64,000 bases of DNA from Bog-473 sp036268485 (GTDB lineage: Bacteria > Actinomycetota > Acidimicrobiia > Acidimicrobiales > RAAP-2). The stretch spans positions 1 through 64,000 of the forward strand of contig DATAUC010000027.1 of NCBI GenBank assembly GCA_036268485.1, written 5' to 3'. The notes under the pieces were generated by a model. The model saw only the letters and a program-made list of their open reading frames with translations, searched no databases and was not told where the DNA came from. Positions 41,546 through 51,898 of the stretch are shown piece by piece; the stretch's first letter is position 1; each line of letters opens with the position of its first letter. The translations under genes and the position numbers were made by a program.

Positions 41546-42786
41546 GCTGGTTAGAGACACTGCGCACGGGGCTCAACGGGGTACGGACGCACCGGCTGCG
41601 TTCCTTCCTGACCGTCCTGGGCATCCTCATCGGCATTGCCGCTGTCATCCTCACCGTCGGGTTGGGCGAGGGCGCCCAGGCGCAGGTGACCTCGGAGATC
41701 ACGTCGTTGGGCACCAACATCCTGACCGTCTCGCCCGGCAGTTCCACCTCGTCGACCGGCATCCGCGGCGGGTTCGGCACGGCATCCACCCTGACCACCG
41801 CCGACGCGGCAGCCCTCAGCTCGCACACGGTGGCCCCTGACATCAAGGCGGTGGCAGCCACGACGTCCTCCTCGGAGACCCTGATCGCCGGCACCTCCAA
41901 CTGGACCACCACTGTCGTCGGCACCACGCCGTCGTGGCTGACGGTGCGCGGCCGCACGCTGGCCCAGGGCCGCTTCCTCGATAACCAGGACGTCACCGAC
42001 CACGAAGCCGTCACCGTCTTGGGTTCGGACACGGCCAGCGAACTTTTCAGTCGCGGCGACCCGGTGGGACAGACCGTCGATATCGACGGCGTGCCCATGA
42101 CGGTGGTGGGCGTGCTGGCCTCCACCGGAGCGTCCTCTTCATCGTCGACCACGGCCAACCAGGACGACCAGGCTCTGGTGCCCATGACAACGGCGGCCGA
42201 GCGCATCTTCGGGGGCACCACGCGCGATTCGGTCAGCTCCATCATCATTCAGGCCAAGTCGGCCGATGACCTGACGGCGGCGTATCAAGAGGCCAACCAA
42301 CTGTTGCTGGCCCTGCATCACGACACGTCGAGCACCGACGCCGACTTCACCATCACGTCGGAGCAATCGCTGCTCTCGACCGCCACCTCGGTGGACAAGA
42401 CCTTGACCATCCTGCTTGGTGGCGTCGCCGGCATCTCCCTGCTGGTCGGCGGCATCGGCGTGATGAACATCATGTTGGTGTCGGTCACCGAGCGCATCCG
42501 TGAGATCGGCTTGCGCAAGGCCCTGGGCGCCACGCCCAGCCTGATCCGGCGCCAGTTCCTGGTGGAAGCCTCCGTCCTGGGCCTGATCGGTGGTGCGTTG
42601 GGTGCCCTGCTCGGCATCCTGGGCGCCATCTTCCTGCCCGGAGTGGTGGGCGACCCCATCAGCATCAGTCCCCCGGCCACCGGCCTGGCCCTCGTAGTGG
42701 CCCTGGCCATCGGCATCGCTTTCGGGGTGTATCCCGCCAGTCGGGCGGCGCATCTGGCGCCCATCGACGCGCTGAGGAGTGAGTAA
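41542..42786 (+). CDS. ABC transporter permease, MacB type
   Basis: 414 residues. N-terminal membrane helix with LRTGLNGVRTHRLRSFLTVLGILIG, the family hallmark, then a large extracytoplasmic MacB_PCD domain (about 55-260), then three C-terminal helices (FtsX domain) with VGGIGVMNIMLVSVTERIREIGLRKALGATPSLIRRQFLVEA. Only one permease gene is present, so it should dimerise. It probably moves a peptide, lipid or glycoconjugate outward with the flanking adaptors. Confidence 0.93.
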   Translation: MSWLETLRTGLNGVRTHRLRSFLTVLGILIGIAAVILTVGLGEGAQAQVTSEITSLGTNILTVSPGSSTSSTGIRGGFGTASTLTTADAAALSSHTVAPDIKAVAATTSSSETLIAGTSNWTTTVVGTTPSWLTVRGRTLAQGRFLDNQDVTDHEAVTVLGSDTASELFSRGDPVGQTVDIDGVPMTVVGVLASTGASSSSSTTANQDDQALVPMTTAAERIFGGTTRDSVSSIIIQAKSADDLTAAYQEANQLLLALHHDTSSTDADFTITSEQSLLSTATSVDKTLTILLGGVAGISLLVGGIGVMNIMLVSVTERIREIGLRKALGATPSLIRRQFLVEASVLGLIGGALGALLGILGAIFLPGVVGDPISISPPATGLALVVALAIGIAFGVYPASRAAHLAPIDALRSE

Positions 42787-42789
42787 TCA

Positions 42790-43752
42790 ATGATCGCCAC
42801 AACAGAGGAGACAACGAACACCATGACACGATCGACACGCAGGATGAGCGGGCTGTTGGGGGCCGGTGTGCTCAGTGTGATGTTGGTGGCCGCCGTGACA
42901 TCCGGATCGGCCGAGGCGGCAACGCCCGCCCGCGGTGGCGTGGCCAGTGGCCAGGTCGCCTCCCTGGCCGGCACCAGCATGGAAGTGCAGGACCCAACGT
43001 CGGGACAGACGACAGTCGATTGGACCGGCACCACGACGTTCTCGCAGACCGTCACCGAGGCGGTCAGCGCCCTAACCGCCGGTGAATGCGTCACGGTGAT
43101 CGGCACCCCGGCCAAGAAGTCCAAGACCACGTTGGCCGCTCGCTCCATCACGGTGAGCGCAGCCTCCTCGACTGGTGCCTGCACGACCGGCGCCGCCGGC
43201 GCCGCCGGTGCGGGTGGATTTCCCGGGGGCGGAGCCGCTGGTCGTTTCGGTGGTGGCGCCGGCGGTGGCACGCCTCCTGCGGGTGGCTTCGGTGGTGGTG
43301 GCGCCGCGGGCACTCGCACGGGCGCCGGTGCCGGTGGGGCCGGACGGGGCACCTTCAAGTCGGGCAGTTTCGGGTTCGCCACCGGCAAGGTGACGGCGGT
43401 CAGCGGCTCCAAGGTGTCGGTGAGCGGCATTGTGGCCAGCGGCTTCACACCGCCGACCAAGGCCAACGCGAAGAAGAAGACCAAGGTCAAGGCGCCGAAA
43501 ACGCAGAAGCTCAAGATCACGACCTCGAAGACGACCACGGTGTCAGAGACGAAGGCGGCCGCATCGACGGCCTTGGTCGTCGGTGACTGCGTGTCGGCTT
43601 TCGGTCCGCAGAGCACGACCGGGGCCGTGACGGCCACCACCGTGCGCATTACGTCGACGGGCCAGAAAACCTGCACCACCGGATTCGGCGGTCGGGGCTT
43701 TGGCGGGGGCGGTGGCTTCGGTGGCGGTGCCCCAGGCGGTACCGGTGCCTGA
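42790..43752 (+). CDS. Secreted Gly/Phe-rich protein with DUF5666-like segments
   Basis: 320 residues. A signal peptide (about 12-43, ending GSAEA-ATP) is followed by two DUF5666-like units, each with the pattern GQVASLAGTSMEVQ ... TVTEAVSALTAGECVTVIG and GKVTAVSGSKVSVSG ... VVGDCVSAFG. They are separated by a Gly-rich block (about 130-190), and the last 25 residues are again Gly/Phe-rich. ATG 42823 is an alternative start. It lies 3 bases after the permease gene and overlaps the second adaptor gene by 8 bases, so it belongs to the efflux operon. It may be a partner or a cargo of the pump. Confidence 0.72.
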   Translation: MIATTEETTNTMTRSTRRMSGLLGAGVLSVMLVAAVTSGSAEAATPARGGVASGQVASLAGTSMEVQDPTSGQTTVDWTGTTTFSQTVTEAVSALTAGECVTVIGTPAKKSKTTLAARSITVSAASSTGACTTGAAGAAGAGGFPGGGAAGRFGGGAGGGTPPAGGFGGGGAAGTRTGAGAGGAGRGTFKSGSFGFATGKVTAVSGSKVSVSGIVASGFTPPTKANAKKKTKVKAPKTQKLKITTSKTTTVSETKAAASTALVVGDCVSAFGPQSTTGAVTATTVRITSTGQKTCTTGFGGRGFGGGGGFGGGAPGGTGA

Positions 43753-45568
43753 TTCGCTGCCCCCGGTCGGCTCGAGCCGATCCCGACGTCGCCTGGGCAT
43801 CGGTGCGGCCGTTGTCGTGCTGGTCCTGGTGGCCGGAGGGGCCACGGCGTGGGCCGTGGCGGGCTCGGGCAATTCGGGCTATCGCATGGCCAAGGTCGTG
43901 CGGGCCTCAGTCGGTGAGGATCTCAATGTGGTGGGCTCGGTCGAGCCGGTGCACAACGCCGCAGTTGCCTTCCAGGTCAGCGGCCAGGTGACCGCCGTGA
44001 ACGTTGCGGTGGGCGCCACGGTCACCGCTGGCCAGACTCTGGCCACCATCGACACGACAGCGCTCAGTGAGAGTGTCTCGTCGGCGCAGTCAACCGTGTC
44101 GTCGGACGAGGCCAAGCTGAGCGAGGACGAGAGCGGTGAGACATCACACGCCACGAGTGGGACCGGTTCGACCGGAGCGACGACAACCACCACCACGCCC
44201 AGCCGTAGCGATGGGAGCGGCTCCGGTGCCGGGTCCGATTCCAGTGCAACCTCGGCCATCACGGGCGCCCAGGCGGCGCTGGTGGCGGATCAAGCGGCAG
44301 CATCGACCGATGGTCAGACCGAGGCCGCCGATCTGACCCAGGCAGAATCAGTCTGCGCCACCTCCGGCACTACTGCTGGTACGGGAACAACGGGCGGCAA
44401 AGGTTCGGCTGGTGGCACAGGCGGAAGCACCGGTGGCGACACTCCCCCGGCCGGAGGTGCCGGGTCGGGCGGGCCTGCGGGTACCTCAAGCACCACGACG
44501 TCACAGAGCACGACAACCACGACCACCACGGCACCGTCGACTTCTGACTCGGCCACCTCAGCGGCGGTCGCATGCGTGACCGCCTTGCAACAGGCGCAGA
44601 CCGACGAGCAACAGGTGCAGACCGATCAGCAGCTTGTGAGCAAGGATGAGACGACGCTGGCCAAGGCGCTGACGACCGCCTCATCCTCGACCTCGACCTC
44701 GAGCGGGGGTCAGGCCACGACAGCCGCCGCCGGATCTGGGACTTCGACCGGTTCGGGCACCACGCAGAAGAGCGCAGTGACCAGCGCGACGGCGACGAGT
44801 AGTGCCGAGCAGATTGACTCGGACGAAGCGGCCATCGACATGGCCGAAGCAACGCTCATCAACGCGCAACAGTCACTGAGCGCGGCACAGCTGACCAGCC
44901 CATTGGCCGGCACCGTGGCCTCGGTCGGCCTCACTGTCGGCGACACCGTGAGTGCGAACTCGTCAACCGAGACGATCGAAATCATCAGCACCAGCAGCTA
45001 CGAGGTGACCGGCACCCTGACGAGCACCCAGGTAACCGCGGTCAAGGTGGGCTATCCGGCCACCGTCTCCGTCGATGGCGGCGCCGGGCACGTGGCCGGA
45101 ACCGTCTCGCAGGTGGGCCCGGTGCAGGCGAGTACCACCGGGTACTCATACCCGGTGGTGGTGGCACTACCGGCTGCGGCGAAGGGGATGTTCTCCGGGT
45201 CGACGGCGGCCGTCTCCATCCGAACGGGCGGCGTGAGCAATGTGGCCGCACTGCCCACGTCGGCGATATTGACGGGCACCGCCCGTTCGTACGTGCTGGT
45301 GCTCTCCGCTTCGGGCGCGCTCACTGAAAAGAAGGTCAAGACCGGCCTGGTCGGTGACGTCTACACCCAGGTTCTCTCCGGCGTGAAGGTGGGTCAGTCG
45401 GTGGTGCTGGCGAACCTGTCGGAGGCCGTACCGTCGTCGAACACGGCCACAGTGGGCGGGTTCGGCGGTGGTGCCGGTGGCTTCGGCGGCGGCGCCGGTG
45501 GCTTCGGTGGAGCCGGAGGAGGTCAGTTCAGCCGGACCGCCGTCGGTGGAGGGTTTCGCGCCGGCTGA
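43745..45568 (+). CDS. Efflux adaptor-like protein (HlyD/MacA type), second copy with large low-complexity insert
   Basis: About 607 residues from GTG 43745. The N-terminal membrane segment (GIGAAVVVLVLVAGGATAWAV) and the first half of the lipoyl domain (VVGSVEPVHNAAVAFQVSGQ, ATVTAGQTLATIDTTALS) match the first adaptor. Residues about 110-385 form a huge Ser/Thr/Gly-rich insertion containing two short predicted helical stretches rich in Gln/Asp/Ala. The fold then resumes (AQLTSPLAGTVASVGLTVGD) and ends with Gly/Phe repeats (GGFGGGAGGF). A second adaptor next to a single permease implies either an alternative or a heteromeric assembly. Confidence 0.8.
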   Translation: MPDSLPPVGSSRSRRRLGIGAAVVVLVLVAGGATAWAVAGSGNSGYRMAKVVRASVGEDLNVVGSVEPVHNAAVAFQVSGQVTAVNVAVGATVTAGQTLATIDTTALSESVSSAQSTVSSDEAKLSEDESGETSHATSGTGSTGATTTTTTPSRSDGSGSGAGSDSSATSAITGAQAALVADQAAASTDGQTEAADLTQAESVCATSGTTAGTGTTGGKGSAGGTGGSTGGDTPPAGGAGSGGPAGTSSTTTSQSTTTTTTTAPSTSDSATSAAVACVTALQQAQTDEQQVQTDQQLVSKDETTLAKALTTASSSTSTSSGGQATTAAAGSGTSTGSGTTQKSAVTSATATSSAEQIDSDEAAIDMAEATLINAQQSLSAAQLTSPLAGTVASVGLTVGDTVSANSSTETIEIISTSSYEVTGTLTSTQVTAVKVGYPATVSVDGGAGHVAGTVSQVGPVQASTTGYSYPVVVALPAAAKGMFSGSTAAVSIRTGGVSNVAALPTSAILTGTARSYVLVLSASGALTEKKVKTGLVGDVYTQVLSGVKVGQSVVLANLSEAVPSSNTATVGGFGGGAGGFGGGAGGFGGAGGGQFSRTAVGGGFRAG

Positions 45569-45918
45569 GTGACCGGCTGACGAGGTTCTGCGCTGGGTGC
45601 CAGGCCATGTTGGCCGGGCCCAACGGTGGCGGGCGCAGGGTGTTGGGAGTGCAGTTTTCCCCCAACCAAAGGAGCACCGCCATGTCCACCAAATCAGCCG
45701 TCAGTCCATCGCCATTGCGTTGGAGCGTTGCTCCGGGGAGCTTGATGAGAGCCATCACTCTGGGTGCCACACCACGGGTGTACGCCTGCTACGCCACCGG
45801 GGAGCGTCACGCCCCTGTGCAGCACAGCCCAGTGCGCCAGAGAGCGGCGCGTCCACCGCAGCCTCGCTGGTACCGTTCGCCCCACGCAGGGTGTCAGAGC
45901 AGGGGGCGAGGTGAGCAG
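45569..45918 (+). other. 350-base stretch upstream of the oxygenase gene, coding status open
   Basis: AAAGGAG followed eight bases later by ATG 45682 is a good translation start, and the frame runs without a stop into the oxygenase gene, adding 79 residues. Those residues are rich in Arg, Pro and His and have no match in oxygenases. The alternative is a short leader or a decayed gene. No RNA gene or terminator is recognised. Confidence 0.4.
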
Positions 45919-46755
45919 ATGAAGACGGAGACGGATCTGGCGACCTTGGTGGACCTGGCGCGCTACCCGGTGCTCGAACCGGACTCCCCCACCTGGCACG
46001 CGGTGGTTGAGAAGGCACGGGCACAGATGCGCCAGCGCGGGGCGGCTGAGATACCGGGCTTCATCACCAGTGCCGGCGTGGACGAACTGGTGCGTGACGC
46101 CGATACCTTGGCCGAACGGGCCCATCACTCGAGTGGCCAGGGCACGGCCTACTTGGAGTTCCCCGACTTCTCCTTGCCGGCCGATCATCCGCGGCTGCAG
46201 TTCGCTGACTATGCGGTGCGGGCGGTGGCCTATGACGTCACGCCCCGCACGTCGCCCCTGCGCCGGCTGTACGAGTGGGATCCGATGAAGGACCTCATTG
46301 AGGCGATCCTCGAGCGCGGCCCGATCTACCGCTACGCCGACCCCTTCGGCGCCCTCAACCTGGCCGTAATGGGCCAGGGCGATCAGCTGCAGTGGCACTT
46401 CGACCAGACGGACTTCGTGGTGTCGCTGGCCATTCAGTCGGCCGAGGTGGGCGGTGACTTCGAGGTGGCGCCCCGGATTCGGCAGGCCGACGACGAACGC
46501 TACGACGACGTGGCAGCCGTGTTGGCCGGTGACCGCACCAAGGTGGAGACGCTGCCCATGACGCCGGGGACGCTGCTGGTCTTCGAGGGACGCCACTCGC
46601 TGCACCGGGTCAGCCCGATCGGCGGCTCGCGTTGGCGTCACGTGGGGTTGCTGGCCTACGACACCAAGCCGGGGACGCTGGGCAGCGACCTCCTGCGGGG
46701 CGATCGCTACGGGCGGACCGAGCCCTACGCCGAGCCGCCGCCCACCTGGCCGTGA
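45919..46755 (+). CDS. Fe(II)/2-oxoglutarate-dependent oxygenase, HalD/BesD-like fold
   Basis: 278 residues from ATG 45919, preceded by AGGTGAGCAG; an upstream start at 45682 has the better Shine-Dalgarno. The jelly-roll facial triad reads H160-x-D162 (LQWHFDQTDF) and H229 (GRHSLHRVSP), and Arg240 (SRWRHVGLLAY) is placed to bind 2-oxoglutarate. The aspartate makes hydroxylation more likely than halogenation, which needs Gly or Ala there. VGGDFEVAPRIR and VETLPMTPGTLLVFEG are also typical. It overlaps the Fae-like gene by GTGA. Since such enzymes can release formaldehyde from N- or O-methyl groups, coupling to Fae is suggestive. The substrate is unknown. Confidence 0.78.
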   Translation: MKTETDLATLVDLARYPVLEPDSPTWHAVVEKARAQMRQRGAAEIPGFITSAGVDELVRDADTLAERAHHSSGQGTAYLEFPDFSLPADHPRLQFADYAVRAVAYDVTPRTSPLRRLYEWDPMKDLIEAILERGPIYRYADPFGALNLAVMGQGDQLQWHFDQTDFVVSLAIQSAEVGGDFEVAPRIRQADDERYDDVAAVLAGDRTKVETLPMTPGTLLVFEGRHSLHRVSPIGGSRWRHVGLLAYDTKPGTLGSDLLRGDRYGRTEPYAEPPPTWP

Positions 46756-47282
46756 CGGAGTTCACCGCCTCCCAGTTCGGTGAATCGTTCATCGGGGACG
46801 GCGCCGATGCCGCCCACATCAACACGGTGCTGGGCGGAGCCGGCGGCCCGGTTGAGACGGCCTGGGTGACCGCGCTGGCGACACCCAGCGCCGGCCATGC
46901 CGCCTTCGTGGCGGTGGTGGCCCCGGGCGTGGCGGTGCGGCCCCACACGCTCTTCGTGAACAAGGCGGCCATTGCGGGCGATCTCCACGGGCGCTTGACC
47001 TGGGGCGCGGCGCAGGCCGGTGTGGCCGGCGGCGTCCTCGATGCGGTGGCCGCGGCTGTCATTGACGAACGAACGGCGGCGGAGGGGCTGCTCATCGTGG
47101 CCGTCTGGGTCAATCCGGCCGCCACCAACGAGGAAGCGGTGTATGCCAACAACAGAACGGCCACGTTCGAGGCCCTGCGAGCCGGCCGCGACGGCCGCCC
47201 GACGCTGCCGGACGCGCTGGCCGGCCGCCACGCGCCGCACAACGGGTTCTTCGCGGGCCCGGCGGGCCACCCGGTACGGTAG
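46752..47282 (+). CDS. fae: Formaldehyde-activating enzyme homologue
   Basis: 176 residues. Clear similarity to Fae of methylotrophs: FGESFIGDGADAAHINTVLG, GGPVETAWVTAL, PHTLFVNKAAI, TWGAAQAGVAGGVLDAV and VNPAATNEEAVYANNRTATF. The catalytic histidine of Fae is kept (His22). Fae condenses formaldehyde with tetrahydromethanopterin. That cofactor is not expected in most actinobacteria, so the acceptor may differ or the protein may simply bind formaldehyde. Start GTG 46752 overlaps the oxygenase stop; the earlier frame lies inside the oxygenase gene. The C-terminal 35 residues are specific to this protein. Confidence 0.85.
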   Translation: MTEFTASQFGESFIGDGADAAHINTVLGGAGGPVETAWVTALATPSAGHAAFVAVVAPGVAVRPHTLFVNKAAIAGDLHGRLTWGAAQAGVAGGVLDAVAAAVIDERTAAEGLLIVAVWVNPAATNEEAVYANNRTATFEALRAGRDGRPTLPDALAGRHAPHNGFFAGPAGHPVR

Positions 47283-47289
47283 GCACCGC

Positions 47290-47742
47290 ATGGCTCCCGG
47301 GGACGTTCGGTTGGATCAGGTCAACATCGTGGCCACCGACGTGGCGACCAGCCGCCGGTTCTACGGGCACTTGGGTCTCACCTTCACACCCGGACCCGAG
47401 GACGAGTGGGGCGATCGGCACATCTCGGCTCACCCTGGTCCCGCTGAGGCCTCGGGTACTGCGCTGGATGTCGACCTCGACAGCGCTTCCTTCGCCACGC
47501 AATGGAACGCCGGATGGCACGGCGGCGGAGGCGTGGTGCTGGGCTTCAAGGTGTCGAGCCGTGAGGCCGTCGACGCTTTGGTGGCCGAACTGGCCACCGA
47601 CGGTGCGGCCGTGCAGCAGGAACCCTGGGACGCCTTCTGGGGCGCCCGTTACGCCGTGGTCAGTGACCCCGACGGTAACGCAGTAGGCATCATGAGCCCG
47701 GTCGATCCGGCCATGCGGAGCGAAGCACCGGAGCGACCATGA
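47290..47742 (+). CDS. VOC (glyoxalase/bleomycin-resistance) family protein
   Basis: 150 residues with the two beta-alpha-beta-beta-beta modules of the VOC superfamily. DQVNIVATDVATSRRFYGHLGL opens the first and GGVVLGFKVSSREAVDALVA opens the second, ending in DPDGNAVGIMSP. Candidate metal ligands are scattered His and Glu residues, but the exact set cannot be read. It follows the Fae homologue by seven bases and overlaps ppa (ATGA), so it is part of the same operon. It could handle a small carbonyl compound, which would suit the neighbourhood. Confidence 0.78.
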   Translation: MAPGDVRLDQVNIVATDVATSRRFYGHLGLTFTPGPEDEWGDRHISAHPGPAEASGTALDVDLDSASFATQWNAGWHGGGGVVLGFKVSSREAVDALVAELATDGAAVQQEPWDAFWGARYAVVSDPDGNAVGIMSPVDPAMRSEAPERP

Positions 47743-48248
47743 GCGAACCCGACCTGGCCATCGACATCGTCATTGAGATTCCCACCGGGAGCCGCAATAA
47801 GTACGAGTACGACCACGAGAAGCACGTGATCCGGCTGGACCGTCGCCTCTTCACGGCCACCACCTATCCGGCCGACTACGGCTTCGTGCCCGACACCTTG
47901 TCCAAGGACGGCGATCCCCTCGATGCCCTGTGCCTGGTGGCCGACCCCACCTTCCCGGGCTGCGTGGTGCGGGCCCGCATCCTCGGCGTTTTCTTCATGC
48001 GCGACGAAGCCGGCCTGGACGCCAAGTTGTTGACCGTGCTCGAGCACGACCCGCAGTGGGACGCCGCCCATGACATCGGCGATCTCCCGCCGCACCTGCT
48101 GGCGGAGATCGAGCATTTCTTCAGCATCTACAAGGATCTCGAACCCGAGAAGTCCACCGAAGTGATGGGCTTTGAGGACCGGGCGGCGGCCATCGTCGAG
48201 TTGGAAGCGTGCCGGGAAGCCTTCCGGGCGCACGCCGGGGAACAGTGA
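47739..48248 (+). CDS. ppa: Inorganic pyrophosphatase, family I
   Basis: Hydrolyses pyrophosphate to phosphate and pulls biosynthetic reactions forward. 169 residues. The signature DGDPLDALCL carries the metal-binding aspartates; IPTGSRNKYEYDHE, YPADYGFVPDTL and DLPPHLLAEIEHFFSIYKDLE are standard. The ATG overlaps the VOC gene stop. An essential enzyme in a small-metabolite operon is probably a matter of shared transcription. Confidence 0.95.
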   Translation: MSEPDLAIDIVIEIPTGSRNKYEYDHEKHVIRLDRRLFTATTYPADYGFVPDTLSKDGDPLDALCLVADPTFPGCVVRARILGVFFMRDEAGLDAKLLTVLEHDPQWDAAHDIGDLPPHLLAEIEHFFSIYKDLEPEKSTEVMGFEDRAAAIVELEACREAFRAHAGEQ

Positions 48249-48265
48249 CGAAAGAGGGGGCGGCC

Positions 48266-48748
48266 ATGCCACATCCGCGTGAGGAAGTACAAGAGACAGT
48301 CGACCGGTATCACGAGCTGCGGGACCGCATCGATGCGGGGCTCGAGGCTGACGCCTTCGGTGCGTTGGCTGACTTCTACACCGAGGACGCCGTCTATATC
48401 GACGGTGCCTGGGGCCGGCTGGAGGGCAGGGAGACCATCGCCAACTGGCTGGTCGATTCCATGGCCGGCATGGAGGACTGGAAGTTCCCGGTCGAATTCA
48501 CCGCCATTGAGGGCAACGACGTGGTGGTCAAGTGGACCCAGATCATGCCCCGCCTCCGTCCCGACGGCACGCCCTACCGGCAGTCGGGTTACTCACGCCT
48601 CATCTACGCCGGGGGCGGCAAGTTCTCCTATGAAGAGGACACGTACAACATGGCCCACGTTCTTGAGGACATCGAGGCCAGCGGATGGCAGCCCACGGGT
48701 CCGATGAACTACCCGCCGGCCCACCCCGACCGCAACTTCGACCAGTAG
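48266..48748 (+). CDS. SnoaL-like / nuclear transport factor 2 fold protein
   Basis: 160 residues from ATG 48266, with GAGGGGG upstream; an overlapping GTG at 48245 is less likely. LADFYTEDAVYIDGAWGRLEG, ETIANWLVDSM, VVKWTQIMPRLRPDGTPYRQ and ADGGKFSYEEDTYNMA-type segments give an SnoaL/NTF2 cone. Such folds serve as isomerases, hydrolases or binding proteins, so no activity can be assigned. Follows ppa by 17 bases. Confidence 0.8.
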   Translation: MPHPREEVQETVDRYHELRDRIDAGLEADAFGALADFYTEDAVYIDGAWGRLEGRETIANWLVDSMAGMEDWKFPVEFTAIEGNDVVVKWTQIMPRLRPDGTPYRQSGYSRLIYAGGGKFSYEEDTYNMAHVLEDIEASGWQPTGPMNYPPAHPDRNFDQ

Positions 48749-48764
48749 GGCGATCGGCGAGCGC

Positions 48765-50363
<1,599 letters not shown>

Positions 50364-50533
50364 CGAGAATCCTCCTGAAGGGACAATGTCCGCCCAACAG
50401 CGCCCTTGGCGACAGCCAATGGCCTCCGCCGCGGACGCCGGCCCATGTTACGGGATGCGGCCCAGCGGCGGTCCTCACCGCAAATCACGCTTTGGCGGTC
50501 GGGGTGGCAAGAGCGCGGTAGCGTGTCCGCCGC
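50364..50533. other. Divergent intergenic region
   Basis: 170 bases between two outward-facing genes. It must contain both promoters: TAGCGT (50519-50524) could be the -10 box for the plus-strand gene. No strong hairpin or known regulatory motif is recognised. Confidence 0.4.
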
Positions 50534-51898
50534 ATGTCACGCCGGATAGATATTGAGTTGACGAGTCACAGTGGCGACGGGTCATGGACGTGGCGCGCCG
50601 CAGGTGCGCGCCAGCCCAAGGGCGTCCTGAGCGGGGATCTCGTCCCTGAGGGCGAGGTCGTCGGATCCGTCTTCCGCGCCGAGGTGGAGATCGGGCTCGA
50701 AGGCATTGAGGTGCAGTCGCTGACGTCGGTCAAGCCGGCCCGCTCCCCCGAGAAGGTCGAAGGCCGCATTGAGGTCAAGGGCACGCCCAAGCGCGCCCCC
50801 GATGTCTCGGTCATTCTGGCCCCGACCACCGGCAAGCGCCGCCGTCGGGACGACGGTGAAAGTGGCGAAGAGCATCTCGATCGCAAGGGGGCCAGTCGGA
50901 GCAGCGGCGGCGGTCGCGGTCGGAGTGGCCCGGGCGGCCCCGCCGGCCCCGGTGGTTCCGGTGGTGGTCGTGGCGAGAGCCGTGGCGAAGGCGCCGGTCG
51001 TGGCGACAGCCGTGGCGAAGGTGGATCCGGCGGCGGTCGCAGCGGTGGTCCCGGTGGAAGCAGCGGGCCCCGGCGCCCCGGTACCCGACGTCCGGGCGAA
51101 GACAGCCGGCCCGGTCGCGGCGAGCGTCCAGTCACGCCGACCTCGACGGTGCACCGCAACGCCATGTTGGCCACACTGCGGCCCGAGCAGATTCCGGTGG
51201 CCGAGCAACTGCTGCGTGGCGGGCTGCCGGCCGTGCGCCAGGCCATTGAGGCCCAGAACGCCGACGCCAAGATCTCAGGGAAGCCGCCCGCTTCGACCGA
51301 TGCCCTCACCGGCATGGCCGAGGAGCTGCTGCCCATCGTCAAGCTGGCCGACTGGAAGGACCGCGCCTCGGCGGCCCAGACGGCGGGCAAGGAGTTCCGT
51401 TTGCGCGAGCTGCGGGCCGTCGTGGCCGCCTCGCGCACGGTGATCCTCGACGAAGAGGGCCGGACGCTAGCCAAGGCGCTGCACGACTCGCTCGATCAGC
51501 GGGTCACTGCGCTGCGTGACGAGTGGCTGGCTCGCATCACCAACGCCATCAAGGACGGACGGATTCTCCAGGCCCTCGAAGCGGTCATGCGCCCACCCGA
51601 ACCTGGAACCCGCTGCCCGGCCGATCTGGCCGTCAGCCTGGCCACAGCGGCCGGAGAAGCGATGACGGCAGAGACACCGCCGGCGGAGTGGATCGCCATT
51701 CTCGATGCCGTGGTGCAATCACCGGTGCGCCGCACCGTCAAGCCGGCCGGTATTCCGGCCGACGAGTTGGCACAGCAGGTGGCCCGTCATGCGTCAGGCT
51801 CAGTGCCGGCACTGGCCAAGCTCCTCGGTCTGCGCATCCCTCCCCCGCCGCCACGGCGGGTGGTGTCAGGGCACAGCTTCAGTCCAAGCGGCAGTTAA
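50534..51898 (+). CDS. Protein of unknown function with Arg/Gly-rich linker between two folded domains
   Basis: 454 residues, not recognised. Residues 1-90 form a beta-rich domain (SWTWRAAGARQPKGVLSGDL, VGSVFRAEVEIGLEGIEVQS) that could be an OB-type fold. Residues 95-205 are a highly basic RG/RGG-like linker (repeats of GRGESRGEGAGRGDSRGEG), commonly found in RNA-binding proteins. Residues 210-450 are helical with LRPEQIPVAEQLLRGGLPAVRQAI and RTLAKALHDSLDQRVTALRDE. A role in RNA or ribosome biology is a guess from composition only. The last 20 bases overlap the convergent GNAT gene. Confidence 0.6.
   Translation: MSRRIDIELTSHSGDGSWTWRAAGARQPKGVLSGDLVPEGEVVGSVFRAEVEIGLEGIEVQSLTSVKPARSPEKVEGRIEVKGTPKRAPDVSVILAPTTGKRRRRDDGESGEEHLDRKGASRSSGGGRGRSGPGGPAGPGGSGGGRGESRGEGAGRGDSRGEGGSGGGRSGGPGGSSGPRRPGTRRPGEDSRPGRGERPVTPTSTVHRNAMLATLRPEQIPVAEQLLRGGLPAVRQAIEAQNADAKISGKPPASTDALTGMAEELLPIVKLADWKDRASAAQTAGKEFRLRELRAVVAASRTVILDEEGRTLAKALHDSLDQRVTALRDEWLARITNAIKDGRILQALEAVMRPPEPGTRCPADLAVSLATAAGEAMTAETPPAEWIAILDAVVQSPVRRTVKPAGIPADELAQQVARHASGSVPALAKLLGLRIPPPPPRRVVSGHSFSPSGS

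Noticed and set aside
45607..45918. RiPP-like precursor peptide ahead of the oxygenase
   Set aside because: The frame has no stop before the oxygenase and no core-peptide pattern; it is more likely an N-terminal extension or a leader.
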